Source: an uncultured Lachnospiraceae bacterium
GTDB lineage: Bacteria; Bacillota; Clostridia; Lachnospirales; Lachnospiraceae
DNA: 64,000 nucleotides
NCBI GenBank assembly: GCA_902761585.1
Contig: CACWKX010000007.1
Coordinates: 16,375-80,374 of the forward strand
Direction: 5' to 3'
Made by a program: the position numbers and the translations under genes. The notes under the pieces were generated by a model, which saw only the letters and a list, made by a program, of their open reading frames with translations, ran no database searches and was not told the DNA's origin. Below, in pieces: positions 25,540 to 33,948 of this stretch (positions are counted from its first letter, which is position 1; each line of letters starts with the position of its first letter).

Positions 25540-25568
25540 AGTATAATACCAGCCGCGTACCTCCGCAA
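25540..25568 (-). promoter_or_regulatory. Promoter of the ATP-grasp/GT2 operon
   Basis: Minus strand TTGCGG (25563-25568), 17 bp, TATACT (25540-25545). It would start transcription near 25533, placing the whole hairpin element in a ~110-nt leader. Confidence 0.55.
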
Positions 25569-25600
25569 CAGAAGCACCTGACACAGACAGGTATTGACAC

Positions 25601-25626
25601 AAAAACGCCAGGCATACCGCCTGGCG
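25601..25626 (-). terminator. Terminator of the liv operon
   Basis: 8-bp stem CGCCAGGC/GCCTGGCG, 5-nt loop, TTTTTG on the minus strand; 29 bp after livF. Confidence 0.92.
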
Positions 25627-25654
25627 CTTACACATAAAAATCTGTATTGACTGT

Positions 25655-26380
25655 TTATTTTGCCCCGCCCAGATACGCACTCTTCACCGCCGGGTCATCC
25701 GCAAGGTCAGAAGCCTTCCCTTCCATCGTGACATGTCCGGTTTCAAGGACATACCCTCTGTCGGCAATGTTCAGTGCCATCCTGGCGTTCTGCTCAACCA
25801 GAAGGACCGTGACGCCCTGATCCTTGTTGATCGTCTCAATGATCCGGAAGATCTCCTTTACCAGAAGCGGCGACAGTCCCATGGAAGGCTCATCGAGCAG
25901 GAGCATCTTCGGCTTCCCCATCAGCGCGCGGGCGATTGCCAGCATCTGCTGTTCGCCGCCAGACAGCGTGCCCGCCGGCTGATGCTTCCGTTCCTTCAGC
26001 CTTGGAAACAAGCCGTATACCATGTCAAAGTCCTTTGCGACGGCATCTTTTCCATCTTTTCTTGAATACGCTCCCATCTCCAGGTTTTCAGACACGCTCA
26101 GACCTGAGAAGACACGCCGCCCCTCCGGGCACTGCGCGAGTCCCAGTGACACGATCTTGTGCGGCTCCATCTTCGATATGGTTTTTCCATCGTAAACGAT
26201 CTTGCCGGTTTCCGACCGCAGAAGTCCGGAGATCGTGTGCATCGTGGTTGTCTTGCCGGCTCCATTTGCCCCGATCATGGTGACGATCTCGCCCTCATCC
26301 ACATGAAAGGAGACATCCTTGATGGCATGGATGGACCCATAGTATACGTTGATATCTTCTACCTTCAGCAGTTCACCCAT
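25655..26380 (-). CDS. livF: Branched-chain amino acid ABC transporter ATPase LivF
   Basis: 241-aa ABC ATPase on the cytoplasmic face. Walker A is GANGAGKTT, signature LSGGEQQML, and Walker B LLLDEPSMGLSP. The compact form with VKSAYLGG at the end is typical of LivF. The start ATG overlaps the livG stop by one base (TGATG). It is last gene of livKHMGF, with a terminator immediately after. Substrate assignment (Leu/Ile/Val) follows the family; many HAAT transporters take other amino acids or urea. Confidence 0.95.
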   Translation of the reverse strand: MGELLKVEDINVYYGSIHAIKDVSFHVDEGEIVTMIGANGAGKTTTMHTISGLLRSETGKIVYDGKTISKMEPHKIVSLGLAQCPEGRRVFSGLSVSENLEMGAYSRKDGKDAVAKDFDMVYGLFPRLKERKHQPAGTLSGGEQQMLAIARALMGKPKMLLLDEPSMGLSPLLVKEIFRIIETINKDQGVTVLLVEQNARMALNIADRGYVLETGHVTMEGKASDLADDPAVKSAYLGGAK

Positions 26381-27150
26381 CAGTCTTCGTCATCTCCTCC
26401 CAGATAAGCCGCGATCACTTCAGGATCGTTGGATACTGTCTGCGGATCGCCGTGGGCAATCGTCTTGCCATACTCCAGCACCGTGATCTCCTCGCAGATT
26501 CCCATGACAAACTTCATATCATGTTCGATCAGGAGAATGGCGATTCCGAAGTCGTCACGGACCTTCCGAACCGTCTCCATAAGCTCCTGCGTTTCGTTCG
26601 GGTTCATGCCGGCGGCAGGCTCATCGAGAAGCAGCAGCTTCGGATCTGAAGCGAGGGCACGGCAGATTTCAAGCTTTCTCTGCTGTCCATAAGGGAGCTG
26701 GGACGCCGCATAATCCGCCTTGTCTCCGATTCCGAAGACATCCAGAAGCCTTTGCGCCTTCTCATTCATCTCCGCTTCCTTGTTCCTGTACTTTTTCGTC
26801 CGCAGCACGCCATCGAGCATGCTGTACGTAACCCGGTTGTGCATGCCGACCTTGACGTTATCCAGCACCGACATGGCGTTGAACAGCCTGATATTCTGGA
26901 AGGTTCTCGCAATTCCGGCCTTCGAGATATATTCCGGTCCCTTCCCGGTTATGTTGACGCCGTCGAAGGTGATGATCCCCTCGGTCGGCGTATACATGCC
27001 GGTCAGCATGTTGAAGGCCGTCGTTTTTCCGGCTCCGTTCGGACCGATCAGTCCGTACAGATGACCGCTTTCTATGCTCATATTCAGCCCCTGGACAGCC
27101 TGAAGGCCGCCGAAGGAGATACCGAGATTCTTTACTTCAAGCAATGCCAT
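26380..27150 (-). CDS. livG: Branched-chain amino acid ABC transporter ATPase LivG
   Basis: 256-aa ABC ATPase. Walker A is GPNGAGKTT, and the LivG-specific signature LPYGQQRKLEI replaces LSGGQ. Walker B is LLLDEPAAGMNP, and the end PEVIAAYLGG is typical of the family. It pairs with LivF under the LivHM permeases. It starts 6 bp after the livM stop. Confidence 0.96.
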   Translation of the reverse strand: MALLEVKNLGISFGGLQAVQGLNMSIESGHLYGLIGPNGAGKTTAFNMLTGMYTPTEGIITFDGVNITGKGPEYISKAGIARTFQNIRLFNAMSVLDNVKVGMHNRVTYSMLDGVLRTKKYRNKEAEMNEKAQRLLDVFGIGDKADYAASQLPYGQQRKLEICRALASDPKLLLLDEPAAGMNPNETQELMETVRKVRDDFGIAILLIEHDMKFVMGICEEITVLEYGKTIAHGDPQTVSNDPEVIAAYLGGDDED

Positions 27151-27156
27151 CCCCGA

Positions 27157-28242
27157 TCACCCCTTCTTCTTTCCGGCGTCTTCCTTCTCTGAGCCCGCTT
27201 TCCCGGAGCGGAACTTCAGCGCCATCCTCTGCCTCCACATCACGAAGGCAGGTGCACGGTTAAACAGCATCATGATAATCAGCACAATCGAATAAATGAA
27301 CATCCTGTACTGACTGAACCCTCTCAGAAGCTCCGGCAGCACCGTCAGCACGACAGCCGCAATGATGGCCCCGGGGATACTTCCCATCCCGCCGAGGACA
27401 ACCATGACCAGAATGTTGATGGATAGGTTGTAGTCGAACTTCTTGGCAACAAGAGAAGCAAAATTCAGCGCATAGAGGACACCGGCAAATCCCGCAATCA
27501 CAGCGGACGATACAAACGCCATCAGCTTGTACTTTGTGAGATTGATTCCGATTGACCTTGCCGCAATGTCATCATCCCGGATCGCGGTGATCGCCCGTCC
27601 GGCCCTGGAATTCATCAGATTCAGAACAAAAAGAAGCGTCAGCGCAATCAGCAGAATCCCAACCGAGAAAACGGAAAACTTCCTGATCCCTGTGATGCCC
27701 ATTGCACCCTTCATCAGTACCTTTCCGGTCGGCTCCATATTCAGAGAAAACTGATCCTTCAGGGAGAAATGAAGCCCGGCGCTGTCTGCTCCGATATAAA
27801 GAGAATTCAGGACATTCTTCAGAATCTCACCGAATGCCAGCGTGACGATGGCCAGATAGTCTCCGGAGAGTCTCAGAACAGGCACGCCGACGATCACACC
27901 GAAAATTCCGGCTGCAAGTCCGCCAATCAGGAAAGCAAGCACAATCGCCGCCCCTTCCGGCATCCCCGCCCCGGCTGTGTTGTAGAAAAAGACGCCTGCA
28001 AATGCCCCTGCACTCATGAATGCGGCATGTCCCAGGGAAAGTTCCCCGAGGAAACCGACAACCAGGTTCAGGGAAATTGCCATCATGATATATGCGCAGA
28101 CCGGGATCAACAGCCCGGCTGCCTTCGATGAAAGACCACCGGAGAGCTTCACAGCCTCGATTGCGCCCCAGAACCCTCCGACCAGGATGAAGGATGTGAG
28201 ATAGGTTCTGGCTGCCTTGCTTATTTTTTTCTGTTTCGCCAT
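27157..28242 (-). CDS. livM: Branched-chain amino acid ABC transporter permease LivM
   Basis: 361-aa permease with about 9-10 membrane segments. The family signature GDYLAIVTLAFGEI is present, followed by the conserved cytoplasmic GRAITAIRDDDIAARSIGIN that contacts the ATPase. The C-terminus is a basic Lys-rich tail of ~30 residues. It lies 9 bp downstream of livH. Confidence 0.95.
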   Translation of the reverse strand: MAKQKKISKAARTYLTSFILVGGFWGAIEAVKLSGGLSSKAAGLLIPVCAYIMMAISLNLVVGFLGELSLGHAAFMSAGAFAGVFFYNTAGAGMPEGAAIVLAFLIGGLAAGIFGVIVGVPVLRLSGDYLAIVTLAFGEILKNVLNSLYIGADSAGLHFSLKDQFSLNMEPTGKVLMKGAMGITGIRKFSVFSVGILLIALTLLFVLNLMNSRAGRAITAIRDDDIAARSIGINLTKYKLMAFVSSAVIAGFAGVLYALNFASLVAKKFDYNLSINILVMVVLGGMGSIPGAIIAAVVLTVLPELLRGFSQYRMFIYSIVLIIMMLFNRAPAFVMWRQRMALKFRSGKAGSEKEDAGKKKG

Positions 28243-28251
28243 ATGTTCACC

Positions 28252-29133
28252 TCACACTTTCACAGTTGCTTTCTTCCCGAGAAGGCCTGATGGCTTGACA
28301 AGAAGGACAACGATCAGAACCAGGAACACAATTGCATCAGACAGCTGCGTTGAAATATAGGCTTTGGAAAGGTTCTCGATAATGCCAAGAAGGATTCCGC
28401 CGACGAAAGCGCCGGGGATGGATCCGATCCCTCCGAAGACAGCTGCTACGAATGCCTTGATGCCCGGCATTGCACCGGTTGTCGGAACCAGCGTCGGATA
28501 CGAGGAAAGAAGAAGCGCCCCTGCAATGGCCGCCAGTCCGGATCCGATTGCAAAAGTCAGGGAGATGATGGCATTGACATTGATTCCCATCAGCTGCGCC
28601 GCTCCTCTGTCCTCTGAAACCGCCTGCATGGCATGGCCTGGCCGGGTATTGTTGACAAACCAGATCAGCACAAACATGATTACGAGCGAAGTCACAATCG
28701 TCACAATTGTCTCCGCGGAGATCTGCAGACTGCCGCCAAACAGATTCAAGGCCGGAAGACTGACGATGGACGTGAAGGACTTCGGCTCAGACGACCACAG
28801 AAGCATCGCTCCATTCTCAAGGAAATAGCTCACGCCGATGGCTGTGATCAGCACAGCCAGAGATGCTGCCCCTCTCAGCGGTCTGTATGCGATCCGTTCA
28901 ATCGTAATGCCCAGAAGAGTACAGACGACAATCGCAAGAATCATTGAAAGCCAGGGATTCATACCGCCCTGGCAAAACGTGAAGAACACAACATATCCAC
29001 CGACCATGATGATATCGCCATGGGCGAAGTTCAGCATCTTGGCGATGCCGTACACCATCGTGTATCCCAGGGCGATCAGCGCATACACGCTTCCCAGTGA
29101 TATGCCTCTGACCAGATAAGATAAAAACTGCAT
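28252..29133 (-). CDS. livH: Branched-chain amino acid ABC transporter permease LivH
   Basis: 293-aa permease with eight predicted helices. N-terminal GSVYALIALGYTMVYGI with NFAHGDIIMVGGY is the LivH hallmark, with the EAA-like loop MQAVSEDRGAAQLMGINV. The ATG at 29133 has AGGAGG 7 bp upstream, so it is chosen over the longer frame to 29154. It is separated from livK by a strong hairpin. Confidence 0.94.
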   Translation of the reverse strand: MQFLSYLVRGISLGSVYALIALGYTMVYGIAKMLNFAHGDIIMVGGYVVFFTFCQGGMNPWLSMILAIVVCTLLGITIERIAYRPLRGAASLAVLITAIGVSYFLENGAMLLWSSEPKSFTSIVSLPALNLFGGSLQISAETIVTIVTSLVIMFVLIWFVNNTRPGHAMQAVSEDRGAAQLMGINVNAIISLTFAIGSGLAAIAGALLLSSYPTLVPTTGAMPGIKAFVAAVFGGIGSIPGAFVGGILLGIIENLSKAYISTQLSDAIVFLVLIVVLLVKPSGLLGKKATVKV

Positions 29134-29177
29134 CTCAATCCTCCTGCGGCTCAAACGTCATTCATCAGGCAGGAAGA

Positions 29178-29203
29178 AGGGGGCTGCATACCGCCAGCCC
29201 CCT
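29178..29203 (-). terminator. livK-livH intercistronic hairpin (attenuator)
   Basis: 9-bp perfect GC-rich stem AGGGGGCTG/CAGCCCCCT with an 8-nt loop, followed by TCTTCC. It is likely to end part of the transcripts or protect livK mRNA, so that the binding protein is made in excess over the permeases. Confidence 0.6.
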
Positions 29204-29222
29204 TTCCTGGAAAGCTAATCGA

Positions 29223-30410
29223 TTACTCTGACTCTGTCTCAGCTTCGGTGGAAGCGCTGACGCTTTCGCCGTCGATCGGCTGATACTCACCATTCTCGAT
29301 GATCATGCCCTTCGGCTCCTTGCTGACGGCGCCGGAAGCATCCCAGGTCATCCCGGTACCGGTCAGGCCGTCATAGGTGAAGCTCGGATCCGTGATCGTC
29401 GCCTTGAGTGCATCGCAGATATCGGAAGCACTCATATCGGCCGTGATCCCTGCCTTCTCTCCGGCCTTGGCAAGAACCTTGATGACATCATAGGCATCTG
29501 CAGCGAACTGGTTCGGTGTATCACCCTTTGAGACTTCCTTGTACTTGGCAACGAAATCCTGCGTAGCCTTGTCAGCGGAGGTTGCGACGAACGGAGTCAG
29601 CAGCATGACACCCTCAGCAAGGGAAGTATCAAAGCCCTCGACACCGAGGATTCCGTCAAGCCCATCGCAGCCGAAGAACTTCGGCTTGTAGCCCATGTCG
29701 TTTGCAGCCTTCAGAATCTGGCTGGCCGGTGTGTAGTAAATCGGAAGGAAGACAAGATCTGCGCCGGCATCCTTGCAGGCCTGAACCTGCGTGGTCAGGT
29801 CCGTAGAGTTATCATCCGTGAAGGCTTCATTCGCGACAACCTGAAGGCCGACCTTTGATGCCTCAGCCTGGAAGTTGGTGTTAATTCCGCTTGAGTACGC
29901 ATCGGAAGAATTGTAGATCACACCGATCTTTGTTCCGAGCTTCTTGCTGGAGATATAGTCTGCCGAAGCAGTTCCCTGGTTCGGGTCTGTAAAGCAAATC
30001 TGGAAGACATTGTCACCTGTATCGATGACATCCTGTGAGGAAGCGGACGGTGTCATCATGAACATGTTGTCATTGACCGCCTCTGCGCCGACAGCCAGGC
30101 ACGGGTTCGTGGTGACGGTTCCAGCCAGAATCTGCATGCCCCAGTCCTTCAGGCTGTTGTAGGCATTGACAGAGGTCTCGGCATCATGCGTGTCATCCTC
30201 GAACTTCCAGTCAAACTGGACGGCTCCTCCTGCCTTGTTCACCTCGTCCACAGCAATCTGCTCACCATACATGGCAGCTGTGCCGTAGATGGCAGCCGGC
30301 CCGGTCGTAGGCCCGATTCCGCCGACCTTGATCTGATCAGCAGCAGAAGCGCTGACTGCGAAGGAAGCAGCCAGTACGCCGGACATCGCAACACATACAA
30401 ATTTTTTCAT
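29223..30410 (-). CDS. livK: Branched-chain amino acid ABC transporter binding protein, non-lipoprotein
   Basis: 395-aa periplasmic-binding-protein type I (Peripla_BP_6). Mature sequence begins ADQIKVGGIGPTTGPAAIYG. The ligand-contact regions MTPSASSQDV and VIYNSSDAYSSG are present, and the C-terminus is an acidic Ser/Glu tail. The signal peptide MKKFVCVAMSGVLAASFAVSASA ends in a type-I cleavage site and has no lipobox cysteine, unusual for a Gram-positive solute-binding protein. ATG 30410 is chosen: AAGGAGG is 8 bp upstream. First gene of livKHMGF, with its own promoter. Confidence 0.94.
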   Translation of the reverse strand: MKKFVCVAMSGVLAASFAVSASAADQIKVGGIGPTTGPAAIYGTAAMYGEQIAVDEVNKAGGAVQFDWKFEDDTHDAETSVNAYNSLKDWGMQILAGTVTTNPCLAVGAEAVNDNMFMMTPSASSQDVIDTGDNVFQICFTDPNQGTASADYISSKKLGTKIGVIYNSSDAYSSGINTNFQAEASKVGLQVVANEAFTDDNSTDLTTQVQACKDAGADLVFLPIYYTPASQILKAANDMGYKPKFFGCDGLDGILGVEGFDTSLAEGVMLLTPFVATSADKATQDFVAKYKEVSKGDTPNQFAADAYDVIKVLAKAGEKAGITADMSASDICDALKATITDPSFTYDGLTGTGMTWDASGAVSKEPKGMIIENGEYQPIDGESVSASTEAETESE

Positions 30411-30439
30411 AATCATGTCCTCCTTTATGAGTTGAGCGT

Positions 30440-30469
30440 ATTGTATCACCGCTGTCACACTGCTTTCAA
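30440..30469 (-). promoter_or_regulatory. livK promoter
   Basis: Minus strand TTGAAA (30464-30469), 18 bp, TACAAT (30440-30445), 30 bp before the ATG. Confidence 0.65.
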
Positions 30470-30525
30470 GGGTACAATGTGCTGTTTTTGAAAAATATTT
30501 CGATTTGTTTTAGGTTAGAATGCAC

Positions 30526-30555
30526 AACAATAATTTGTTTCTTTGGATTATTGTT
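30526..30555. promoter_or_regulatory. Inverted repeat upstream of the livK promoter
   Basis: Perfect 9-bp arms AACAATAAT/ATTATTGTT around a 12-bp centre, ~57 bp upstream of the -35. No T-run follows on either strand, so an operator or activator site is more likely than a terminator. Confidence 0.4.
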
Positions 30556-30667
30556 CCAATTATTTTTCGTGATCCTGGCTTTCAGAGAAATAATTGCATG
30601 CTTTCGTCTCAAATCAGACTTCATCCGTCAATTCCGGAAGTGGATGAAATTCGATATTTATTTTAAA

Positions 30668-31777
30668 TTATCGAAAAATTGTCTGAAGATCATGGAACAC
30701 CAGAAGGAGTGCCAGCCCCATCAGCACCATAAATCCGGCATAATTAACCGCCTGCTCGAACCTTCTGTCAGGCTTCCGCCGGGTCACCGCTTCCACCACC
30801 AGAAACAGAAGTCTCCCGCCGTCCAGCGCCGGAAGCGGCAGCAGGTTCATGACACCGAGATTTGCCGACAGCAGGATTGCGACTTGGAGCACATTCAGCC
30901 ATACATACAGGACCCCGTCCTCCCTCGATTCCTCCACCGTATCACTGATTGTCTTGACAATCCGGACCGGTCCTGAGACGTCATCTGCGGAAACCTGCCC
31001 TCTCAAGAGCATAACGAGACTGTCGAAGGTGATCCGGATCCAATATCCTGTCTCAAGGAAACTGTAGCGGACCGTTGTCAGAACCCCGCCATGAAGTCTG
31101 TACTGGGAGGATGTTGAGATTCCAAGCAGGTACCGGCCGTCAGCACTCTCTTCCGGAACGATCTGAGCCGACCGTTCTTCTCCCTCATGTGTCCAGTGGA
31201 CAGTGACCGGATGACCGGATGAAAACGCCGTGCTGTGCAGCATGGTATAGACCGAAATATCTCTTTGGAGGGAGATCGCAGACCGTCCGATCTTCGTGAT
31301 CCAGTCCCCTGCCTCGATACCGGCCTGCGCAGCCGGCGATCCATCCTCGACCTCAAGAACGACCGGCGGGTCATATCCTGCCTGCCCGATCAGGAAAAGT
31401 GCAAAGAGAAAAGCCAGAAGGAAGTTGAAGATCGGTCCCGCCGCCACAATCAGCATCCGCTGCCAGACCCGTTTGCTCTCAAACGAGTCGCCGGTTCCGT
31501 CTCCAGCCTCACCATCGTCCGGCCCGCCCTCCTTTTTGTCTTTCTTCTCTTCTTCCTCTGAAAACTCTCCCTTCATCTCGCAGCTTCCGCCAAACGGAAA
31601 AAGCTTCAGAGAGTATCTTGTTCCGGACCTGCGTGATACATGTGAAAGGAGGCGGGGTCCCATCCCGAGCGAAAATTCAATGACACGAACCCTGCAGAGC
31701 CTTGCAAGGAGAAAGTGCCCGAATTCATGGAACAGAATCAGGACACTGAATACAATGATCGCAATGAGGATATTCAT
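30668..31777 (-). CDS. rseP: Site-2 intramembrane zinc protease RseP
   Basis: 369-aa membrane metalloprotease. Catalytic HEFGH is at 17-21 in TM1, the PDZ domain at ~150-230 (SPAAQAGIEAGDWITKIG), and the second metal-binding motif LPALDGGRL in a late helix. It cleaves anti-sigma factors or remnant signal peptides in the membrane. An unusual acidic, Lys/Glu/Asp/Gly-rich insert (~73-100, EEEEKKDKKEGG) precedes TM2. It is last gene of the pyrH-frr-uppS-cdsA-dxr-rseP cluster, 20 bp after dxr. A TTCGATA/TATCGAA inverted repeat overlaps the stop codon. Confidence 0.95.
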   Translation of the reverse strand: MNILIAIIVFSVLILFHEFGHFLLARLCRVRVIEFSLGMGPRLLSHVSRRSGTRYSLKLFPFGGSCEMKGEFSEEEEKKDKKEGGPDDGEAGDGTGDSFESKRVWQRMLIVAAGPIFNFLLAFLFALFLIGQAGYDPPVVLEVEDGSPAAQAGIEAGDWITKIGRSAISLQRDISVYTMLHSTAFSSGHPVTVHWTHEGEERSAQIVPEESADGRYLLGISTSSQYRLHGGVLTTVRYSFLETGYWIRITFDSLVMLLRGQVSADDVSGPVRIVKTISDTVEESREDGVLYVWLNVLQVAILLSANLGVMNLLPLPALDGGRLLFLVVEAVTRRKPDRRFEQAVNYAGFMVLMGLALLLVFHDLQTIFR

Positions 31778-31797
31778 CCGGTTCTCTCAATCCTTCC

Positions 31798-32949
31798 TCA
31801 ATCCTTGTCCCAGACGGTTCTGATGTGCTCCATCACACTCTTCTGTACATCCAGGATCTCCTGTACCGTCGGGTTCGGGATAACCTTATGCATGCTGCAG
31901 CATTCCTCGATCATTTCATAAATCTGAAGGAAGGAAATCCTTCTGTCCAGGAACCGCGCGACAGCTGCCTCATTGGCAGCGTTGAAAACCGTCGGCATCG
32001 AGCCGCCCTTCTTCATCGCGTCATATGCAAGCGGAAGCCCTCTGAAGGTTTCCATGTCCGGGCGGGCAAAGCTGACGCTCCCGAGCTTAAAGAGATCCAG
32101 GCGCTCCGTCTCCATCGGCCGCCTGTCCGGATAAAACATCGCATACTGAATCGGAAGGCGCATGTCCGGCATTCCCATCTGAGCAATCACCGCCCCGTCC
32201 ACAAACTGAACGGCGGAGTGAACGATGCTCTGTCTCTGGATCACGACCTCGACCTGGTCTGCCGTGACGGAGAACAGCCAGCCTGCCTCCATGACCTCGA
32301 GCCCCTTGTTCACCAGCGTGGCTGAGTCAATCGTGATCTTTCTCCCCATATTCCAGTTCGGATTCTTCAGGGCGTCCGAAACGGTAACCGTTTCGAGCTT
32401 TTCCGGACTGTATCCGTAAAATGGTCCTCCCGAGCAGGTCAGGAGAATCTTCTCGATCCGCCCGGGATTTTCGCCATTCAGACACTGGAAGATGGCGGAA
32501 TGCTCCGAGTCGACCGGATACAGATGCACATGGTACTGACGAATCAGTGGCATGATCAGATGGCCGGCGCAGACCAGTGTCTCCTTGTTTGCAAGGGCGA
32601 TGTCCTTGCCCTCCCGGATTGCCGCGATGGTCGGAACGATCCCGATCATGCCGACGATCGCGCCGAACACAAGGTCTGCCTCCTGAACGGTTGCGGCCTC
32701 GATCAGCCCCTCCATCCCGGAGACAACCCGGACGGATGTATCTGCCACTTTCTGTCTGAGCTCACGCGCGTCCGCCTCGTCCCAGACCGCCGCGATGCGC
32801 GGATGGAACTCCCGGATTTGTTCCTCCAGTTTCAGGATGTTTCTTCCTGCTGCCAGGGCCGCCACCTTCACATCGTTCTGGTGTCTGACCACATCCAGCG
32901 TCTGGGTTCCGATGGAGCCCGTACTTCCAAGGATCGATATCGTTTTCAT
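31798..32949 (-). CDS. dxr: 1-deoxy-D-xylulose 5-phosphate reductoisomerase
   Basis: 383-aa NADPH enzyme of the MEP isoprenoid pathway, converting DXP to MEP. The N-terminal ISILGSTGSIGTQTLDVVR binds NADPH, ALANKETLVCAG is a family signature, and DSEHSAIFQCL holds the metal-binding acids. The start at 32949 has GGGAGG upstream, so the 5 extra residues of the longer frame are not used. Its product feeds UppS, encoded two genes upstream. Confidence 0.97.
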   Translation of the reverse strand: MKTISILGSTGSIGTQTLDVVRHQNDVKVAALAAGRNILKLEEQIREFHPRIAAVWDEADARELRQKVADTSVRVVSGMEGLIEAATVQEADLVFGAIVGMIGIVPTIAAIREGKDIALANKETLVCAGHLIMPLIRQYHVHLYPVDSEHSAIFQCLNGENPGRIEKILLTCSGGPFYGYSPEKLETVTVSDALKNPNWNMGRKITIDSATLVNKGLEVMEAGWLFSVTADQVEVVIQRQSIVHSAVQFVDGAVIAQMGMPDMRLPIQYAMFYPDRRPMETERLDLFKLGSVSFARPDMETFRGLPLAYDAMKKGGSMPTVFNAANEAAVARFLDRRISFLQIYEMIEECCSMHKVIPNPTVQEILDVQKSVMEHIRTVWDKD

Positions 32950-33033
32950 CTCTCTTCCTCCCAAAACGGCTCTGCCACAAAAAATCTGCCGTCATCTTGT
33001 GCTTCGCACCCGATGATGAACGATCGCCTTATC

Positions 33034-33064
33034 AAAAACAGCCCGGAAGAGCCTTCCGGGCTGT
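33034..33064 (-). terminator. Terminator between cdsA and dxr
   Basis: 11-bp perfect stem ACAGCCCGGAA/TTCCGGGCTGT with a 5-nt loop, followed by TTTTG on the minus strand. dxr-rseP downstream show no clear promoter, so readthrough is implied. Confidence 0.85.
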
Positions 33065-33104
33065 CAGTCTGCCGCCTTCTGCTCCGGAATCTCGGATTCC
33101 CGGA

Positions 33105-33935
33105 TCAGAACCGCAGGACACTGCAGAGAAAGTAAATGATCGGCGCTGTGATGATCACGGAATCAAAACGGTCCAGAATTCCGCCATGACCCGGAATCAG
33201 GTGACCGTAATCCTTGATCTCCATGTTGCGCTTGATCGCCGACGCCGCCAGGTCACCGACCATGGAAATCAGCGCGCCGATTGCACACACCACGATATAC
33301 ACAAGGACAACATTGATATCCGCGCTGACCTTTCCTCTGATGCAGGCCCCGTAGATTCCGCCGAAAAGCGCCGCCCCGATGACACCGCCGACTGCGCCCT
33401 CGATCGATTTCTTCGGGCTGAGTACCGGTGCCATCTTGTGTCTTCCAAACAGCCGGCCGACACAGTACGCCGATGTGTCACATCCCCAGGAGCACAGCAG
33501 GATCAGCCATACATGCCATCTTCCGTCCGGAAGCTCCCTCGTCTGATAGATGAAGCTCAGGCAGACAGCCACATACACGATGCCGAAGAACGCAGCCATC
33601 ACCTGATCTGCATGATACTTCGGATAGGTAAATACATATACAAAGAGCAGGATGATCAGGCCCGCCGCCAGGAAGGAGACGTAAAAATGATCAAAGCGCT
33701 CACCGTACACATGTCCGAGCCAGACCGCCACATACCAGAGCACCGCCCCGGCATAGGCTGCGGTGGTCAGACTGTTCGTCCCCTTCTCTCTGATCTTTAC
33801 CGCGCGAAACAGCTCGAACATCCCGATCAGCGAGATGGCAAGCATCGTCAGGAGAAGCAGCGGTCCTCCCACATGATTCACCAGAAGCGCAATCGCAACC
33901 AGCACAATTCCGCTTATGAGCCGTGTTATAAACAT
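33105..33935 (-). CDS. cdsA: Phosphatidate cytidylyltransferase
   Basis: Makes CDP-diacylglycerol for phospholipid synthesis. 276 aa with about 8 membrane helices and the CdsA signature SAIKRNMEIKDYGHLIPGHG followed by GILDRFDS. It is 13 bp downstream of uppS. A strong terminator follows, separating it from dxr. Its product is the precursor for the lipid used by the cardiolipin synthase at 62 kb. Confidence 0.97.
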   Translation of the reverse strand: MFITRLISGIVLVAIALLVNHVGGPLLLLTMLAISLIGMFELFRAVKIREKGTNSLTTAAYAGAVLWYVAVWLGHVYGERFDHFYVSFLAAGLIILLFVYVFTYPKYHADQVMAAFFGIVYVAVCLSFIYQTRELPDGRWHVWLILLCSWGCDTSAYCVGRLFGRHKMAPVLSPKKSIEGAVGGVIGAALFGGIYGACIRGKVSADINVVLVYIVVCAIGALISMVGDLAASAIKRNMEIKDYGHLIPGHGGILDRFDSVIITAPIIYFLCSVLRF

Positions 33936-33948
33936 TGTTCTTTCCTTT

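Noticed and set aside
25425..25577. N-terminal extension of the ATP-grasp protein
   Set aside because: The upstream codons come from the hairpin leader and promoter region; homology to the paralogue starts at 25424.
24471..25637. 388-codon plus-strand open frame opposite the ATP-grasp gene
   Set aside because: Antisense shadow with no motif; it crosses the hairpin leader and the liv terminator.
30483..30510. CodY box near livK
   Set aside because: The best stretch (TATTTTTCAAAAACA) matches only about 9 of 15 consensus positions, within chance for AT-rich DNA.
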